The position numbers and the translations under genes are program-made. Shown here piece after piece: positions 1 to 7,928 of a stretch of 64,000 nucleotides of DNA (positions are counted from its first letter, which is position 1; each line of letters opens with the position of its first letter). Location of the stretch: positions 3,162,001 to 3,226,000 of the forward strand of contig NZ_JACHND010000001.1 in NCBI RefSeq assembly GCF_014205275.1, in the 5' to 3' direction. Source of the DNA: Sphaerisporangium siamense (GTDB taxonomy: Bacteria > Actinomycetota > Actinomycetes > Streptosporangiales > Streptosporangiaceae). Under the pieces are notes generated by a model. The model had not been told where the DNA came from, did not search any database, and saw only the letters and a list, made by a program, of their open reading frames with translations.

Positions 1-2
1 AC

Positions 3-836
3 GCCTTCGTGCTCGGCAGGTCCGTGCTGACGGTCACCTCGGCGGGCGCGCAGATCGCCGGCCTCGCGGCGGGCGGCGCCGTCCTCAGCGTCACCGGCCC
101 GTCCGGAGCCCTCGTGATCACCGCTGTGCTGTCCGCGGCGAGCGCCGTGGTGGTGCGGCTCGGCCTGCCCGACCGCCCGCCCCGGGCCGGCGGGCCGGCG
201 GCGGCGCGCAACCCCGTCCGGGCCACCCTGCGCGTCAACCGCCGCCTCCTGGCCGACCGGCGGGTGCGCGGCGTGCTGCTGTCGTCGTGGCTGCCGGCCC
301 TGTGCGTCGCCGGCGCGGAGGCCGTCGTCGTGCCCTACCTCAGCGAGCGGGGCGCGCCCTCGCAGGCCGGGCTCGTGCTCGCCGCCTTCGCGGCGGGGAT
401 GGCGGCCGGGGACTTCGCCGTGGGCCGCTTCGCCGCCCCCGCCCTGCGCGAACGGCTCTCCTTCCCGCTCGCGCTCGCGCTGGGGGTGCCGCTGATGGGG
501 TTCGCGGCGCGTCCGGGCCTCGGCCTGTGCCTGGCGCTCGCCGTGCTGGCGGGAGGCTGCCTCGCCTACAACCTCGGCCTGCAGCGCAGGTTCGTCGACG
601 CCGTGCCCGAGGAGACGCGCGGGCAGGCGTTCGGGCTGTTCACCTCGGGACAGATGAGCGGCCAGGGCCTCGGCGCCGCCCTCGCCGGGGCGCTGGCCGA
701 GCTGGTGCCCGCCCACCTGGCCATCGCCCTGGCCGGAGCGGGGGCCACCCTCGCGGCGCTGGCGCTGGCGCGCCACCTGCGCCCCGAGACGCGGCCCGTC
801 GCCGGGTCCCTGGCCACGGCGGAAAGCATAGAGTAG
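3..836 (+). CDS. MFS transporter, C-terminal part (5' end outside window)
   Basis: The reading frame is already open at the left edge, so only the last 277 residues are seen. They form about eight alternating hydrophobic segments with short Arg-rich loops (a basic loop near residues 65-85) and no globular domain. This fits the second half of a 12-14 helix major facilitator. The small-residue runs rich in Gly and Ala within the helices are typical of MFS exporters. The substrate cannot be told; drug or metabolite efflux is the usual role of such actinobacterial proteins. It ends at a TAG and no clear terminator follows. The next gene starts 79 bases downstream and need not be cotranscribed. 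Confidence 0.75.
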   Translation, partial: AFVLGRSVLTVTSAGAQIAGLAAGGAVLSVTGPSGALVITAVLSAASAVVVRLGLPDRPPRAGGPAAARNPVRATLRVNRRLLADRRVRGVLLSSWLPALCVAGAEAVVVPYLSERGAPSQAGLVLAAFAAGMAAGDFAVGRFAAPALRERLSFPLALALGVPLMGFAARPGLGLCLALAVLAGGCLAYNLGLQRRFVDAVPEETRGQAFGLFTSGQMSGQGLGAALAGALAELVPAHLAIALAGAGATLAALALARHLRPETRPVAGSLATAESIE

Positions 837-915
837 CCGACTGACTACTGTAAGTGATGTAGGGGTGCGGGCACGATCGGAGCCCACGACTCCGAGCGGA
901 ACGGAAGATCCTCAG

Positions 916-1284
916 ATGCGCCTACGCACCCGTCTGGCCATCATCGCCGGCGCCGGCGCCGCCGGTGTCGCCATGGCGCCCCCGTTCACCGTCCACGCCC
1001 CGCCCGCGGGCGCCAAGGCGTCCAACTGCCACGCGGCGACCCGGGGCACGGTGACGAAGTACGGCAGGACCGTCCTTCCCGGCCTCCCGGGTCGCCCGGC
1101 GAGCGTGTCCTTCGTGGGCGCCGGCACCTTCGCCAGCGCCTGCCTGCCGCACTGGCGCGCCTACCACGCCGGGCGTCTCTACGAGGCCGGCGGTGACTGG
1201 AGGACCGGCGCGTGGGCCGCGGCCAAGTACTTCTACGACTACGGCGGCTTCTGGCTGGATGGCGAGGACCTGAGCCGGCGGTGA
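916..1284 (+). CDS. small secreted protein of unknown function
   Basis: This predicted protein has 122 residues. I chose the ATG at 916 over an upstream in-frame start at 865 because it begins a clean signal peptide: basic MRLRTR, a hydrophobic Ala/Gly stretch to about residue 20, then a small-residue cleavage region ending near the HAPPAGAKAS segment (residues 28-37). The mature part is about 90 residues, with two cysteines that could form one disulfide outside the cell and an aromatic, Tyr/Trp-rich C-terminal third. I do not recognise a family. It lies between a transporter and a convergent oxidoreductase, which gives no functional hint. The coding call rests on the signal peptide and high third-position GC. 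Confidence 0.6.
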   Translation: MRLRTRLAIIAGAGAAGVAMAPPFTVHAPPAGAKASNCHAATRGTVTKYGRTVLPGLPGRPASVSFVGAGTFASACLPHWRAYHAGRLYEAGGDWRTGAWAAAKYFYDYGGFWLDGEDLSRR

Positions 1285-1369
1285 GCCCCGGCGGACGCGA
1301 TGGCCCTGCGCCGCCGCCACGTGCCTGGGCCCGGCAGCGCACGGCCTGGAACTGCCGACCCCCCTCGCG

Positions 1370-2335
1370 TCAGATCACCAGCAGGGCCTTGCCGAGCACG
1401 GCGCGGGACTCGATCGCCGCGTGCGCGTCCGCGGCGCCGGCGAGGGGGAAGGTGCGCCCGATCACCGGCTCCAGGCGGCCCGCCGCCGCCTCCGCCAGGG
1501 CCCGCCCGGCCAGCCTCCTGCGTTCGGGCGCTTCCAGCTGCACGTCCTGGATGCCCCGCACCGTGATCCCGCGCCGCCGCGCCTCGTCCGGGTCGATCGC
1601 GCCGAACCCGCCGCTCGGCGCCCCGTGCGCGGAGATCCTCCCCCCGGACTGCATGATCCCGAACGCCTCCCGCCCGATCTCGCCGCCGGCCCCGTCGAAC
1701 ACCACCGACGGGCCCGTGCCGATCGCCGCGCGGACGCGGCCGGCCCAGCCGGGCTCGGTGTAGTCGGCGGTGATCTCGGCGCCGAGGCCGCGGACCAGGT
1801 CGAGCTTCCGCTCGCCCCGGGCCGCCGCCGCCACGCGCGCCCCCGCGGCGCGCGCCAGCTGGACGAGCAGGACGCCCATGCCGCCGGCCGCGGCCGTGAC
1901 CAGCACCCACTCGCCCGCCTCGACCTTCGCCGCCTCGAACACCGACAGCGCCGTGACGCCGTCGTGCAGCAGCGCCGCCGCCTCCCACGTGCCCAGCCCG
2001 TGCGGCACGGGGATCAGCGCCTCGACCGGCGCCACGACCCGCTCGGCGTACCCGCCGCCTCCGGTGCCCGCCGCCACTACCCGTCCCCGCCAGGCGGCGT
2101 CCACGCCGTCCCCCACGGCCAGCACCCGCCCCGCCACCGCGCCCCCCGGCACGTACGGCGGCTCGACGGTGAAGAACTCGCGATGCAGCCCCCGCCGGAT
2201 CTGCGTCTCGACGAACAACGTGTCCGCCGCCTCCACGCCGATCACGACCTGCCCCGCCCCCGCCACCGGATCGTCGACCTCGGCCACGCTCAGCACCTCG
2301 GGTCCTCCGAACCGCGTCACCTGAACCACCCGCAC
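1370..2335 (-). CDS. zinc-independent quinone oxidoreductase / MDR-family alcohol dehydrogenase
   Basis: This 321-residue MDR protein resembles quinone oxidoreductase (QOR), an NADPH-dependent reductase of quinones or activated alkenes. The N-terminus carries the RFGGPEVL motif, followed by a PYVPGG segment that opens the GroES-like domain. A Rossmann domain follows, with an AAAGGMG nucleotide-binding turn near residue 150. The cysteine cluster of zinc ADHs is absent. I place the start at the GTG at 2335 because AAGGGG lies 10 bases upstream; an in-frame GTG at 2344 sits almost on top of that site. The gene is downstream of, and on the same strand as, a LacI regulator (79-base gap), which could control it. 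An imperfect palindrome lies in the gap. Confidence 0.85.
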   Translation of the reverse strand: MRVVQVTRFGGPEVLSVAEVDDPVAGAGQVVIGVEAADTLFVETQIRRGLHREFFTVEPPYVPGGAVAGRVLAVGDGVDAAWRGRVVAAGTGGGGYAERVVAPVEALIPVPHGLGTWEAAALLHDGVTALSVFEAAKVEAGEWVLVTAAAGGMGVLLVQLARAAGARVAAAARGERKLDLVRGLGAEITADYTEPGWAGRVRAAIGTGPSVVFDGAGGEIGREAFGIMQSGGRISAHGAPSGGFGAIDPDEARRRGITVRGIQDVQLEAPERRRLAGRALAEAAAGRLEPVIGRTFPLAGAADAHAAIESRAVLGKALLVI

Positions 2336-2383
2336 GCCGATCACACCCCTTCACGCCGCTCCTCTGCACGCCCCAGTCTGAAA

Positions 2384-2401
2384 CCTCGACAAATGTTGAG
2401 G
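2384..2401. promoter_or_regulatory. imperfect 18-bp palindrome upstream of the quinone oxidoreductase
   Basis: The sequence CCTCGACAAATGTTGAGG matches its own reverse complement at 14 of 18 positions. It sits about 50 bases upstream of the oxidoreductase start, in the gap after the LacI gene. It could be an operator; no regulator can be assigned. Confidence 0.3.
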
Positions 2402-2414
2402 TCAAGCCCCGCGC

Positions 2415-3455
2415 TCAGACGGGCCGGAGCTCGCCCGACCCGCGGGGGATCAGGCGGGTGGGGAGCCGGAGGCGCTCGGGGGGTGCGGCGTCCCCGGCCA
2501 GGCGCCGGAAGAGCAGGTCGGCGGCGGTGCGGCCCAGGCCGGCCGGGTCCTGGGCGACGACGGTGACGGCGGGGGTGAGCAGGTCGGCGAGTTCGAAGTC
2601 GTCGAAGCCGACGATCGCGAGGCCGCCGGTCGCGGACGGGCGGGGGCCGAGTGATTCGAGGGCGCGCAGCGCGGTGACGGTGACGCGGCCGTTGCCGGTG
2701 AACACGGCCGTCGGCGGGTCGGGCAGGGCGAGCAGGCGGGCCAGGTCGGCGTGGACGCGGGCCTGCTCGGTGGTGCCCATGGCGACCAGGGCCGGGTCGT
2801 ACGGCAGGCCCGCCCCGGCGAGCGCCTCGCGGTAGCCGCGCAGCCGCTCCCCGGCGGTGAAGATCGCCGGGTTGTCGCCGAGGAAGGCGACCCGCCGGTG
2901 GCCGTGCGCGATCAGGTGGGCGGTCCCCGCGCCCGCGCCGCCCGCGTTGTCGCACAGCACGGTGTCGACGTCCAGGCCGGGGCCCGCGGGCCGGTCGGCG
3001 AACACGACGCGGATGCCCGCGGTCAGCTCGGGGACCAGGTATCCGTGGTCGGCCCCGGCGGGCACGATGATCAGCCCGTCCACGCGGCGGGCGCAGAAGG
3101 CCAGCACCAGCTCGCGCTCGCGGCCGGGATCCTCGCCGGAGGAGCCGGTGAAGACCAGCGAGCCGTTGCCGAGCGCGACGTCCTCGACGGCCCGGCTGAG
3201 CCCGGAGTAGAAGGGGTCGGCGACGTCCTCGATGACCAGGCCGATGCTGGCCGTGCGGCCCCTGCGCAGGTCGCGGGCGCCCTCGTTGCGGCGGTACCCG
3301 AGCAGCGCGATGGCCTGCCGCACGCGGTCCGCCGTGGCCGCGTTCACGCCCGGCTCGTCGTTGACCACGCGTGACACCGTCTTCAGGGCCACCCCCGCCG
3401 TCGCGGCGACGTCGTTCATGGTCGGACGCCTGCTGTCTGCCACGGGGAGCATCAT
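2415..3455 (-). CDS. LacI-family transcriptional regulator
   Basis: The protein has 346 residues. An N-terminal helix-turn-helix (about residues 13-32, TMNDVAATAGVALKTVSRVV) is followed by the LacI hinge segment ending in GYRRNEGARDLRRG. A periplasmic-binding-protein-like effector domain follows, with the usual IGLVIEDVADPFY opening and the VGFDDFELADLLTP signature near residue 280. Such proteins repress sugar or small-molecule genes until an effector binds. The adjacent oxidoreductase on the same strand is the nearest candidate target. A perfect 14-bp palindrome lies only 20 bases upstream of its start, so it probably regulates itself. Two ATG codons in a row begin the frame; an in-frame GTG four codons in is an alternative start. 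Confidence 0.93.
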   Translation of the reverse strand: MMLPVADSRRPTMNDVAATAGVALKTVSRVVNDEPGVNAATADRVRQAIALLGYRRNEGARDLRRGRTASIGLVIEDVADPFYSGLSRAVEDVALGNGSLVFTGSSGEDPGRERELVLAFCARRVDGLIIVPAGADHGYLVPELTAGIRVVFADRPAGPGLDVDTVLCDNAGGAGAGTAHLIAHGHRRVAFLGDNPAIFTAGERLRGYREALAGAGLPYDPALVAMGTTEQARVHADLARLLALPDPPTAVFTGNGRVTVTALRALESLGPRPSATGGLAIVGFDDFELADLLTPAVTVVAQDPAGLGRTAADLLFRRLAGDAAPPERLRLPTRLIPRGSGELRPV

Positions 3456-3474
3456 TCCGCATCCCGGCCGGCAC

Positions 3475-3488
3475 TGACAACGTTGTCA
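3475..3488. promoter_or_regulatory. LacI-type operator palindrome
   Basis: TGACAACGTTGTCA is a perfect 14-bp palindrome with a central CG, the hallmark of LacI-family operators. It lies between the divergently read end of the LacI gene's 5' region and the IclR gene's 3' end, 20 bases from the LacI start codon. This suggests repression of the LacI gene by its own product. Confidence 0.6.
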
Positions 3489-3514
3489 CCCGAGCCGCCT
3501 CGCGACGCGGTGGC

Positions 3515-4306
3515 TCAGGTGGCCTGCAAGGCGGTGCGGTGGGTGCCGGAGGTCGCCTGGAGGTCGGCCTCCACGCGCGCGGCGGTGGCGAGCAGGGGCG
3601 GCAGCAGGTCTCTGCGGGCCGACTGCACGGTGGTCCTGCTGGCGTGGGAGGAGACGTTGACGGCGGCGACGACCTGCCCGCTCCGGTCGCGGATCGGCGC
3701 GGCGATCGAGCGCAGCCCCTCCTCCAGCTCCTGGTCCACCATGGCCCACCCCTGCGCACGCACCCGGTCCAGCTCGGCGGTGAGGGACTCGCGCGTGGTG
3801 AGCGTGCGCCCGGTGCGCCGTTCCAGCGGGGCCTTGGCGAAGTACGCCTCCAGCTCGGGGGGCGGCAGCCAGGCCAGCAGCACGCGCCCCATCGAGGTGC
3901 AGTGCGCGGGGAAGCGGGTGCCGATGCTGATCGTCACCCGCATGATGCGGGTGGTCGGCACCCGGGCCACGTACACGATGTCCGGCACGTCCAGCACCGA
4001 CACCGAGGCCGACTCGTGCACCTCGGCGACCAGCCGCTCCAGGTGCGGGTGCGCGACCTCGGGCAGGGACAGGCTGGACAGGTAGGCGTAGCCGAGCTCC
4101 AGGACGCGCGGGGACAGCGCGAACAGGCGGCCGTCGGTGCGGACGTACCCCAGCGAGACCAGCGTGAGCAGGAACCGGCGGGCGGCGGCGCGCGTGAGCC
4201 CGGTCGCGCGGGCCACCTCGCTCAGCGTGAGCTCGGGGTTCGAGACGTCGAACGCCCGGATGACCGCGAGCCCCCGGGCCAGCGACTGGACGTACTCCTC
4301 CGCCAT
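3515..4306 (-). CDS. IclR-family regulator, PcaR/PobR-like
   Basis: The protein has 263 residues. The N-terminus (YVQSLARGLAVIRAFD) leads into the winged helix (about residues 24-75), and the IclR effector-binding domain fills residues 90-250. The whole chain follows the layout of the PcaR/PobR/CatR subgroup that senses aromatic acids or beta-ketoadipate. An AAAGGGGG ribosome site precedes the ATG. The next genes on the same strand, upstream at 4384-5963, are a 3-oxoadipate CoA-transferase-like pair. Beyond them, a shared intergenic region holds three 5-bp-spaced inverted repeats of the kind IclR dimers bind. I therefore infer that it controls the CoA-transferase genes and the divergent ABC importer. 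The effector is not known. Confidence 0.93.
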   Translation of the reverse strand: MAEEYVQSLARGLAVIRAFDVSNPELTLSEVARATGLTRAAARRFLLTLVSLGYVRTDGRLFALSPRVLELGYAYLSSLSLPEVAHPHLERLVAEVHESASVSVLDVPDIVYVARVPTTRIMRVTISIGTRFPAHCTSMGRVLLAWLPPPELEAYFAKAPLERRTGRTLTTRESLTAELDRVRAQGWAMVDQELEEGLRSIAAPIRDRSGQVVAAVNVSSHASRTTVQSARRDLLPPLLATAARVEADLQATSGTHRTALQAT

Positions 4307-4383
4307 GGTGGCCCCCTTTCGCGGTGACCGTTATACCAGTGCCGCGGCCCGATCCTGATCTTCCCGGATCGTCCCGGGTTCTG

Positions 4384-5163
4384 TCAGGACCCCTCCCGGC
4401 CGGGGGTGGCCGCCACGAGCGCGCGGAGCTCCCGCAGTTCCGCCTCCGTGGGAGCCGGGGTGGTCTCCAGGCCGGGGGCGGCGGCCAGCGGCCAGCCGGT
4501 CGCCTCACGCGCCGCCTCCAGGGTGACGCCGGGATGCAGGTGCGTCACGCGCAGCTCGGCGGTGTCCGGGTCCGGGGCGAGGACGCCGAGGTCGGTGATG
4601 ACCGTCCGGGGCCCGCGTCCGCGCAGGCCGAGCCGCTCGCGGTCGCCCGAGCCCGCGCCGAACCCGACGGAGGTGACGAAGTCGACGCGGTCCACGAAGG
4701 CCCGCCTGCTCTGCCGGACGATCACGATGACCTCGCCGCAGGAGGCCGCGATCTCCGGCGCGCCGCCGGCGCCCGGCAGGCGCACCTTGGGGTCGGCGTA
4801 GTCGCCGATCACGGTGGTGTTGATGTTGCCGTACCGGTCGATCTGCGCGGCGCCGAGGAAGCCGACGCCGATGCGGCCCGGCTGGAGCCAGTAGTTGAAG
4901 ATCTCCGGGACGGAGACGACGGTGTCGGCCGTCTCGGCGAGGATGCCGTCGCCGATGGACAGCGGAAGACGGCCGGGCTTGGCGCCGATCGTGCCGGACT
5001 CGTAGATCAGCGTGAGCCCGGGGGCGTGCGTCCTGCGGGCGAGGTTGGCGGCCGTGCTCGGCAGGCCGATGCCCACGAAGCACGCCGTGCCGTCGGTCAG
5101 CCGCCGCGCCGCCGCGATCGTCATCATCTCGTCGGCCGTCCACTCGCCGGACGTCGGGCTCAT
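4384..5163 (-). CDS. CoA-transferase, beta subunit (3-oxoadipate CoA-transferase-like)
   Basis: This is a 259-residue class I CoA-transferase beta chain. The N-terminal MMTIAAARRLTDG helix is followed by the catalytic-loop motif YESGTIG, placing the candidate catalytic glutamate at E55. The start ATG overlaps the alpha-subunit stop (ATGA), so the pair is translationally coupled; the frame is open further upstream, but that part overlaps the alpha gene. Together the two chains would move CoA from succinyl-CoA to a keto acid such as 3-oxoadipate, the last activation step of ortho-cleavage pathways. The related IpdAB proteins of steroid catabolism share this fold but hydrolyse a ring, so the exact reaction is open. 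Confidence 0.85.
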   Translation of the reverse strand: MSPTSGEWTADEMMTIAAARRLTDGTACFVGIGLPSTAANLARRTHAPGLTLIYESGTIGAKPGRLPLSIGDGILAETADTVVSVPEIFNYWLQPGRIGVGFLGAAQIDRYGNINTTVIGDYADPKVRLPGAGGAPEIAASCGEVIVIVRQSRRAFVDRVDFVTSVGFGAGSGDRERLGLRGRGPRTVITDLGVLAPDPDTAELRVTHLHPGVTLEAAREATGWPLAAAPGLETTPAPTEAELRELRALVAATPGREGS

Positions 5164-5963
5164 CGGGATCCCTCCAGCACGTTCTCGCTCATCCAGGCCA
5201 GGAACTTCTCGCGGTCGCGGCTGATGGCGTCCCAGGCCGAGTAGAAGGCGTTGTCGCGGACCGAGTACCCCTGCGTGTACGACGGGTGCGACCCGCCGGG
5301 GGCGACGGCGACGTAGTCCACCACCCACGAGGGGATGACGACGGCGCCGGGCACCGGGTCGAGCGTGTCGACGACCTCCTCGACGGTGACCAGCGAGCGG
5401 CGGGAGGCGAGCACGACCTCCTTCTGGACGCCGGTGATGCCCCAGAGCTGCACGTTGCCGGCGCGGTCGGCCCGCTGGGCGTGCACGATGCCCGTGTCGG
5501 GATTGATCGCCGGGACGGCCGTCAGCTCCTCGCCGGTGAAGGGGCAGGTGATCGGCTTGATCGTGTCGGTGACCGTGGGCAGGTCGGTGCCGCGGTACCC
5601 GCGCAGGACCGCGAACGGCAGCCCGGACGCGCCCGCGACGTAGGCGTTGGCCATGCCCGCGTGGCTGTGCTCCTCCAGGTGCAGCGTGCCCTCGCGGACG
5701 GCGTCGCGGAAGCGGTGCAGCGAGCCCACGCCCGGGTTGCCTCCCCAGGAGAAGACGAGCTTGGCGGCACAGCCCATGCCGATCAGCTGGTCGTAGATCA
5801 GGTCCGGCGTCATGCGGACGAGGGTCAGTCCGGTGCGTCCCTGGCGGATGATCTCGTGGGCGGCGGCGAAGGGGATGAGGTGGGTGAAGCCTTCAAGCGC
5901 CACGCAGTCCCCGTCGTGCACCAGCCGTTCGATCGCGTCCGAGAGCGGTACGACCTCGGCCAC
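5160..5963 (-). CDS. CoA-transferase, alpha subunit (3-oxoadipate CoA-transferase / IpdA-like)
   Basis: This 267-residue class I CoA-transferase alpha chain carries the CoA-binding loop EGFTHLIPFA near residues 24-33, the FSWGGNPGVGS segment and an LEEHSHAG motif. The start is set by a perfect AAGGAGG (5969-5975) five bases before a GTG at 5963; an earlier in-frame ATG at 5996 lies inside an operator-like palindrome and has no ribosome site. It forms an operon with the beta subunit, in the order alpha then beta. The EEHSHAG stretch is shared with the IpdA group of ring hydrolases as well as with true transferases. A TTGACC-18-TAGCGT promoter lies upstream. Confidence 0.85.
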   Translation of the reverse strand: MAEVVPLSDAIERLVHDGDCVALEGFTHLIPFAAAHEIIRQGRTGLTLVRMTPDLIYDQLIGMGCAAKLVFSWGGNPGVGSLHRFRDAVREGTLHLEEHSHAGMANAYVAGASGLPFAVLRGYRGTDLPTVTDTIKPITCPFTGEELTAVPAINPDTGIVHAQRADRAGNVQLWGITGVQKEVVLASRRSLVTVEEVVDTLDPVPGAVVIPSWVVDYVAVAPGGSHPSYTQGYSVRDNAFYSAWDAISRDREKFLAWMSENVLEGSR

Positions 5964-5978
5964 GCCTACCTCCTTGCG

Positions 5979-5995
5979 TGTTCGTGAAACGAACA
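5979..5995. promoter_or_regulatory. IclR-type inverted repeat 1
   Basis: TGTTCG-TGAAA-CGAACA is a perfect 6-5-6 inverted repeat just upstream of the alpha-subunit ribosome site. It lies downstream of that gene's predicted -10, so a bound protein would block transcription. It shares the GTTC/GAAC core with two more repeats on the other side of the divergent promoters. Confidence 0.65.
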
Positions 5996-6011
5996 AACGT
6001 CCTCATAGTGG

Positions 6012-6041
6012 ACGCTACTTACCCGATGGGGGTCGGGTCAA
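6012..6041 (-). promoter_or_regulatory. promoter of the CoA-transferase operon
   Basis: Read on the minus strand, TTGACC (6041-6036) is followed by an 18-base spacer and TAGCGT (6017-6012). This matches the housekeeping sigma-factor pattern and points into the CoA-transferase genes. The prediction is from sequence only. Confidence 0.5.
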
Positions 6042-6071
6042 CTCAAGTCCGCAGTGCTATGACAGGGAACG

Positions 6072-6101
6072 TTGACGGCAAGTGATCCAAAGGCGTAGCT
6101 T
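6072..6101 (+). promoter_or_regulatory. promoter of the ABC importer operon
   Basis: TTGACG (6072-6077), an 18-base spacer and TAGCTT (6096-6101) form a plausible housekeeping promoter reading into the substrate-binding protein gene. It mirrors the opposite promoter in both boxes and spacing. Two inverted repeats follow directly at the expected transcription start. Confidence 0.5.
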
Positions 6102-6110
6102 GCACTAAAA

Positions 6111-6145
6111 CGTTCTTGTGGAGAACGTCGGTTCGTTGGACGAAC
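6111..6145. promoter_or_regulatory. tandem IclR-type inverted repeats 2 and 3
   Basis: CGTTCT-TGTGG-AGAACG (6111-6127) is a perfect 6-5-6 repeat, and GTTCG-TTGGA-CGAAC (6131-6145) is a perfect 5-5-5 repeat. Both have the same GTTC/GAAC core and 5-base spacer as the repeat at 5979, and both sit just downstream of the importer promoter. The likely binder is the IclR protein encoded at 3515-4306. Confidence 0.65.
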
Positions 6146-6180
6146 ATCTGTCGCCCGGACAACCCCCCTTGGAGTCGCTC

Positions 6181-7152
6181 ATGCGTCGCTCCGCTCGTAT
6201 CTGTCTCGCGGCCGTCCTCCTGATATCGGCCGCCGCCTGTGGTTCCTCCGGCGGCGGCCCGGCGTCCGGCGGGGGCGCCGGGAAGGCCGCGGGAAAGGAC
6301 AAGGTGACCGCCGGCGTGATCGCCATCGTGGACACCGCGCCGATCCACCTTGGCAAGGCCAAAGGCTTCTTCGACAAGCAGAACATCGACCTGACGATCA
6401 CGCCCGTGCAGGGAGGCGCGGCCAGCGTCTCCGGCGCGGTCGGCGGCCAGTTCCAGTTCGCGTTCGGCAACGTCACCTCGCTGCTGACCGCCGCCGAACG
6501 CGGCCTGCCCCTCAAGGTGGTCGGCAACGGCGTCTCCTCCACCGGCGAGCAGGGCAAGGACTTCAGCGCCGTGCTGGTCAAGGCCGGCAGCCCGATCAGG
6601 AGCGCCAAGGATCTGGCGGGCAGACGCGTGTCGGTCAACCAGCAGCAGAACATCGGCGACACCACGATCCGCGCCTCGGTGCGCAAGGCCGGCGGCGACC
6701 CCTCCAAGGTCGAGTTCGTCGAACTGCCCTTCCCCGACGCCCCGGCGGCGCTGCAAGCCGGTCGCGTGGACGCGATCTGGGTCGTGGAGCCGTTCCTCAG
6801 CCAGGCCGTCGCGCAGGGGGCGCGCCCGGTCGCGTGGAACTTCGCCGACGCCACCCCGAACCTGACCGTGGCCATGTACTTCACCACCACCAGGACCGAC
6901 CCCGGCCTGGTCACGCGGTTCAGGGCGGCGATGGACGAGTCGCTGCGGTACGCCGACACCCACCCCGGCGAGGTCCGCGACATCCTCAAGACCTACACCA
7001 AGATCGACCCCGGTGTGCTGGCGAAGATGAACCTCCCCAGATGGCCCACGCAGATCAACCGCGCGTCCGTCGAGGCCATCGCCAAGGCCGCGCTCGGCGA
7101 CGGCATCCTGAAGCGCGAACCCAACGTCGGCGCGCTGCTGCCCGCGTCATGA
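6181..7152 (+). CDS. ABC importer substrate-binding lipoprotein (SsuA/NMT1 type)
   Basis: The protein has 323 residues. The ATG at 6181 has GGAG six bases upstream and starts a lipoprotein signal peptide (MRRSAR, hydrophobic stretch, SAAAC with the lipidated Cys at position 20), followed by a Gly/Ser linker. The mature domain has the NMT1/SsuA-like layout: APIHLGKAKGFFDKQNIDL, then GGQFQFAFGNVTSLL, with the second lobe from about residue 140. It would bind a small anionic substrate outside the cell and deliver it to the two permeases encoded next. Given the neighbouring CoA-transferase and aldehyde dehydrogenase, an aromatic or related organic acid is a reasonable guess, but the substrate is not readable from sequence. 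It overlaps the next gene by ATGA. Confidence 0.9.
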   Translation: MRRSARICLAAVLLISAAACGSSGGGPASGGGAGKAAGKDKVTAGVIAIVDTAPIHLGKAKGFFDKQNIDLTITPVQGGAASVSGAVGGQFQFAFGNVTSLLTAAERGLPLKVVGNGVSSTGEQGKDFSAVLVKAGSPIRSAKDLAGRRVSVNQQQNIGDTTIRASVRKAGGDPSKVEFVELPFPDAPAALQAGRVDAIWVVEPFLSQAVAQGARPVAWNFADATPNLTVAMYFTTTRTDPGLVTRFRAAMDESLRYADTHPGEVRDILKTYTKIDPGVLAKMNLPRWPTQINRASVEAIAKAALGDGILKREPNVGALLPAS

Positions 7153-7928
7153 CCACGACGGCGGCGCGTGCCGCGTACGGCCTGGGCGGGTTCGCCTGCC
7201 TCCTCCTCGTCATGGAGGCGGCACCCCGGCTCGGCCTGGTGGACGAGCGCTTCCTGCCGCCCGCCTCGCGGATCCTCGCCGCGCTGGCGGACGAGCTGCG
7301 CACCGCCGACCTGTGGGCCGCGCTCGCCGAGACGCTGCGCGGGTGGGCGCTCGGGCTCGCCATCGCCTTCTGCGCGGCCGTGCTCGCCGGGGTGGTGATC
7401 GACGCCGTGCCCGGCCTGCGCGCCGCGTCCCACTCCACGATCGAGTTCCTGCGCCCGATCCCCTCGGTGGCGCTGATCCCGCTGGCCACGCTGCTGTTCG
7501 GCGCCTCCCTCGGGTCCACGCTGCTGCTGGTCGTGTACGCCTCGTTCTGGCAGGTGCTGATCCAGGTGCTGTACGGCGTGGCCGACGTGGACACCGTGGC
7601 CGACGACACCGCCCGCTCCTACGGGCTGTCGCGATGGTCACGCGTCCGCCACGTCGTCTGGCCGACCGCGCTGCCGTACGTCATGACCGGCCTGCGCCTG
7701 GCCGCCGCCGTGGCGTTCATCCTCGCCGTCACCGCCGAGCTGGTCATCGGCAGCCCGGGGCTCGGCCTGCGCATCCAGATCGCGCAGTCCAGCGGCGCGG
7801 TGGCCACGATGTACGCGCTGGTGGTGCTGGCCGGGCTCGTCGGCATCGCCGTCAACCTGGGCGTGCGCGTGCTGGAGCGCCGGGTGCTGGCCTGGCACCC
7901 GTCCGTGCGCGGCGAGGCGGCCCCGTGA
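7149..7928 (+). CDS. ABC importer permease (SsuC/BPD-like) 1
   Basis: This 259-residue membrane protein has about six transmembrane helices. It belongs to the nitrate/sulfonate/taurine-type permease family. The helix pattern starts near residue 10, and the EAA loop that docks the ATPase lies around ARSYGLSRWSRVRHVVWPTALPYV (residues about 156-179). The start ATG overlaps the stop of the binding-protein gene. A second, different permease follows with a 4-base overlap, so the transporter core is a heterodimer. Confidence 0.9.
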   Translation: MTTTAARAAYGLGGFACLLLVMEAAPRLGLVDERFLPPASRILAALADELRTADLWAALAETLRGWALGLAIAFCAAVLAGVVIDAVPGLRAASHSTIEFLRPIPSVALIPLATLLFGASLGSTLLLVVYASFWQVLIQVLYGVADVDTVADDTARSYGLSRWSRVRHVVWPTALPYVMTGLRLAAAVAFILAVTAELVIGSPGLGLRIQIAQSSGAVATMYALVVLAGLVGIAVNLGVRVLERRVLAWHPSVRGEAAP

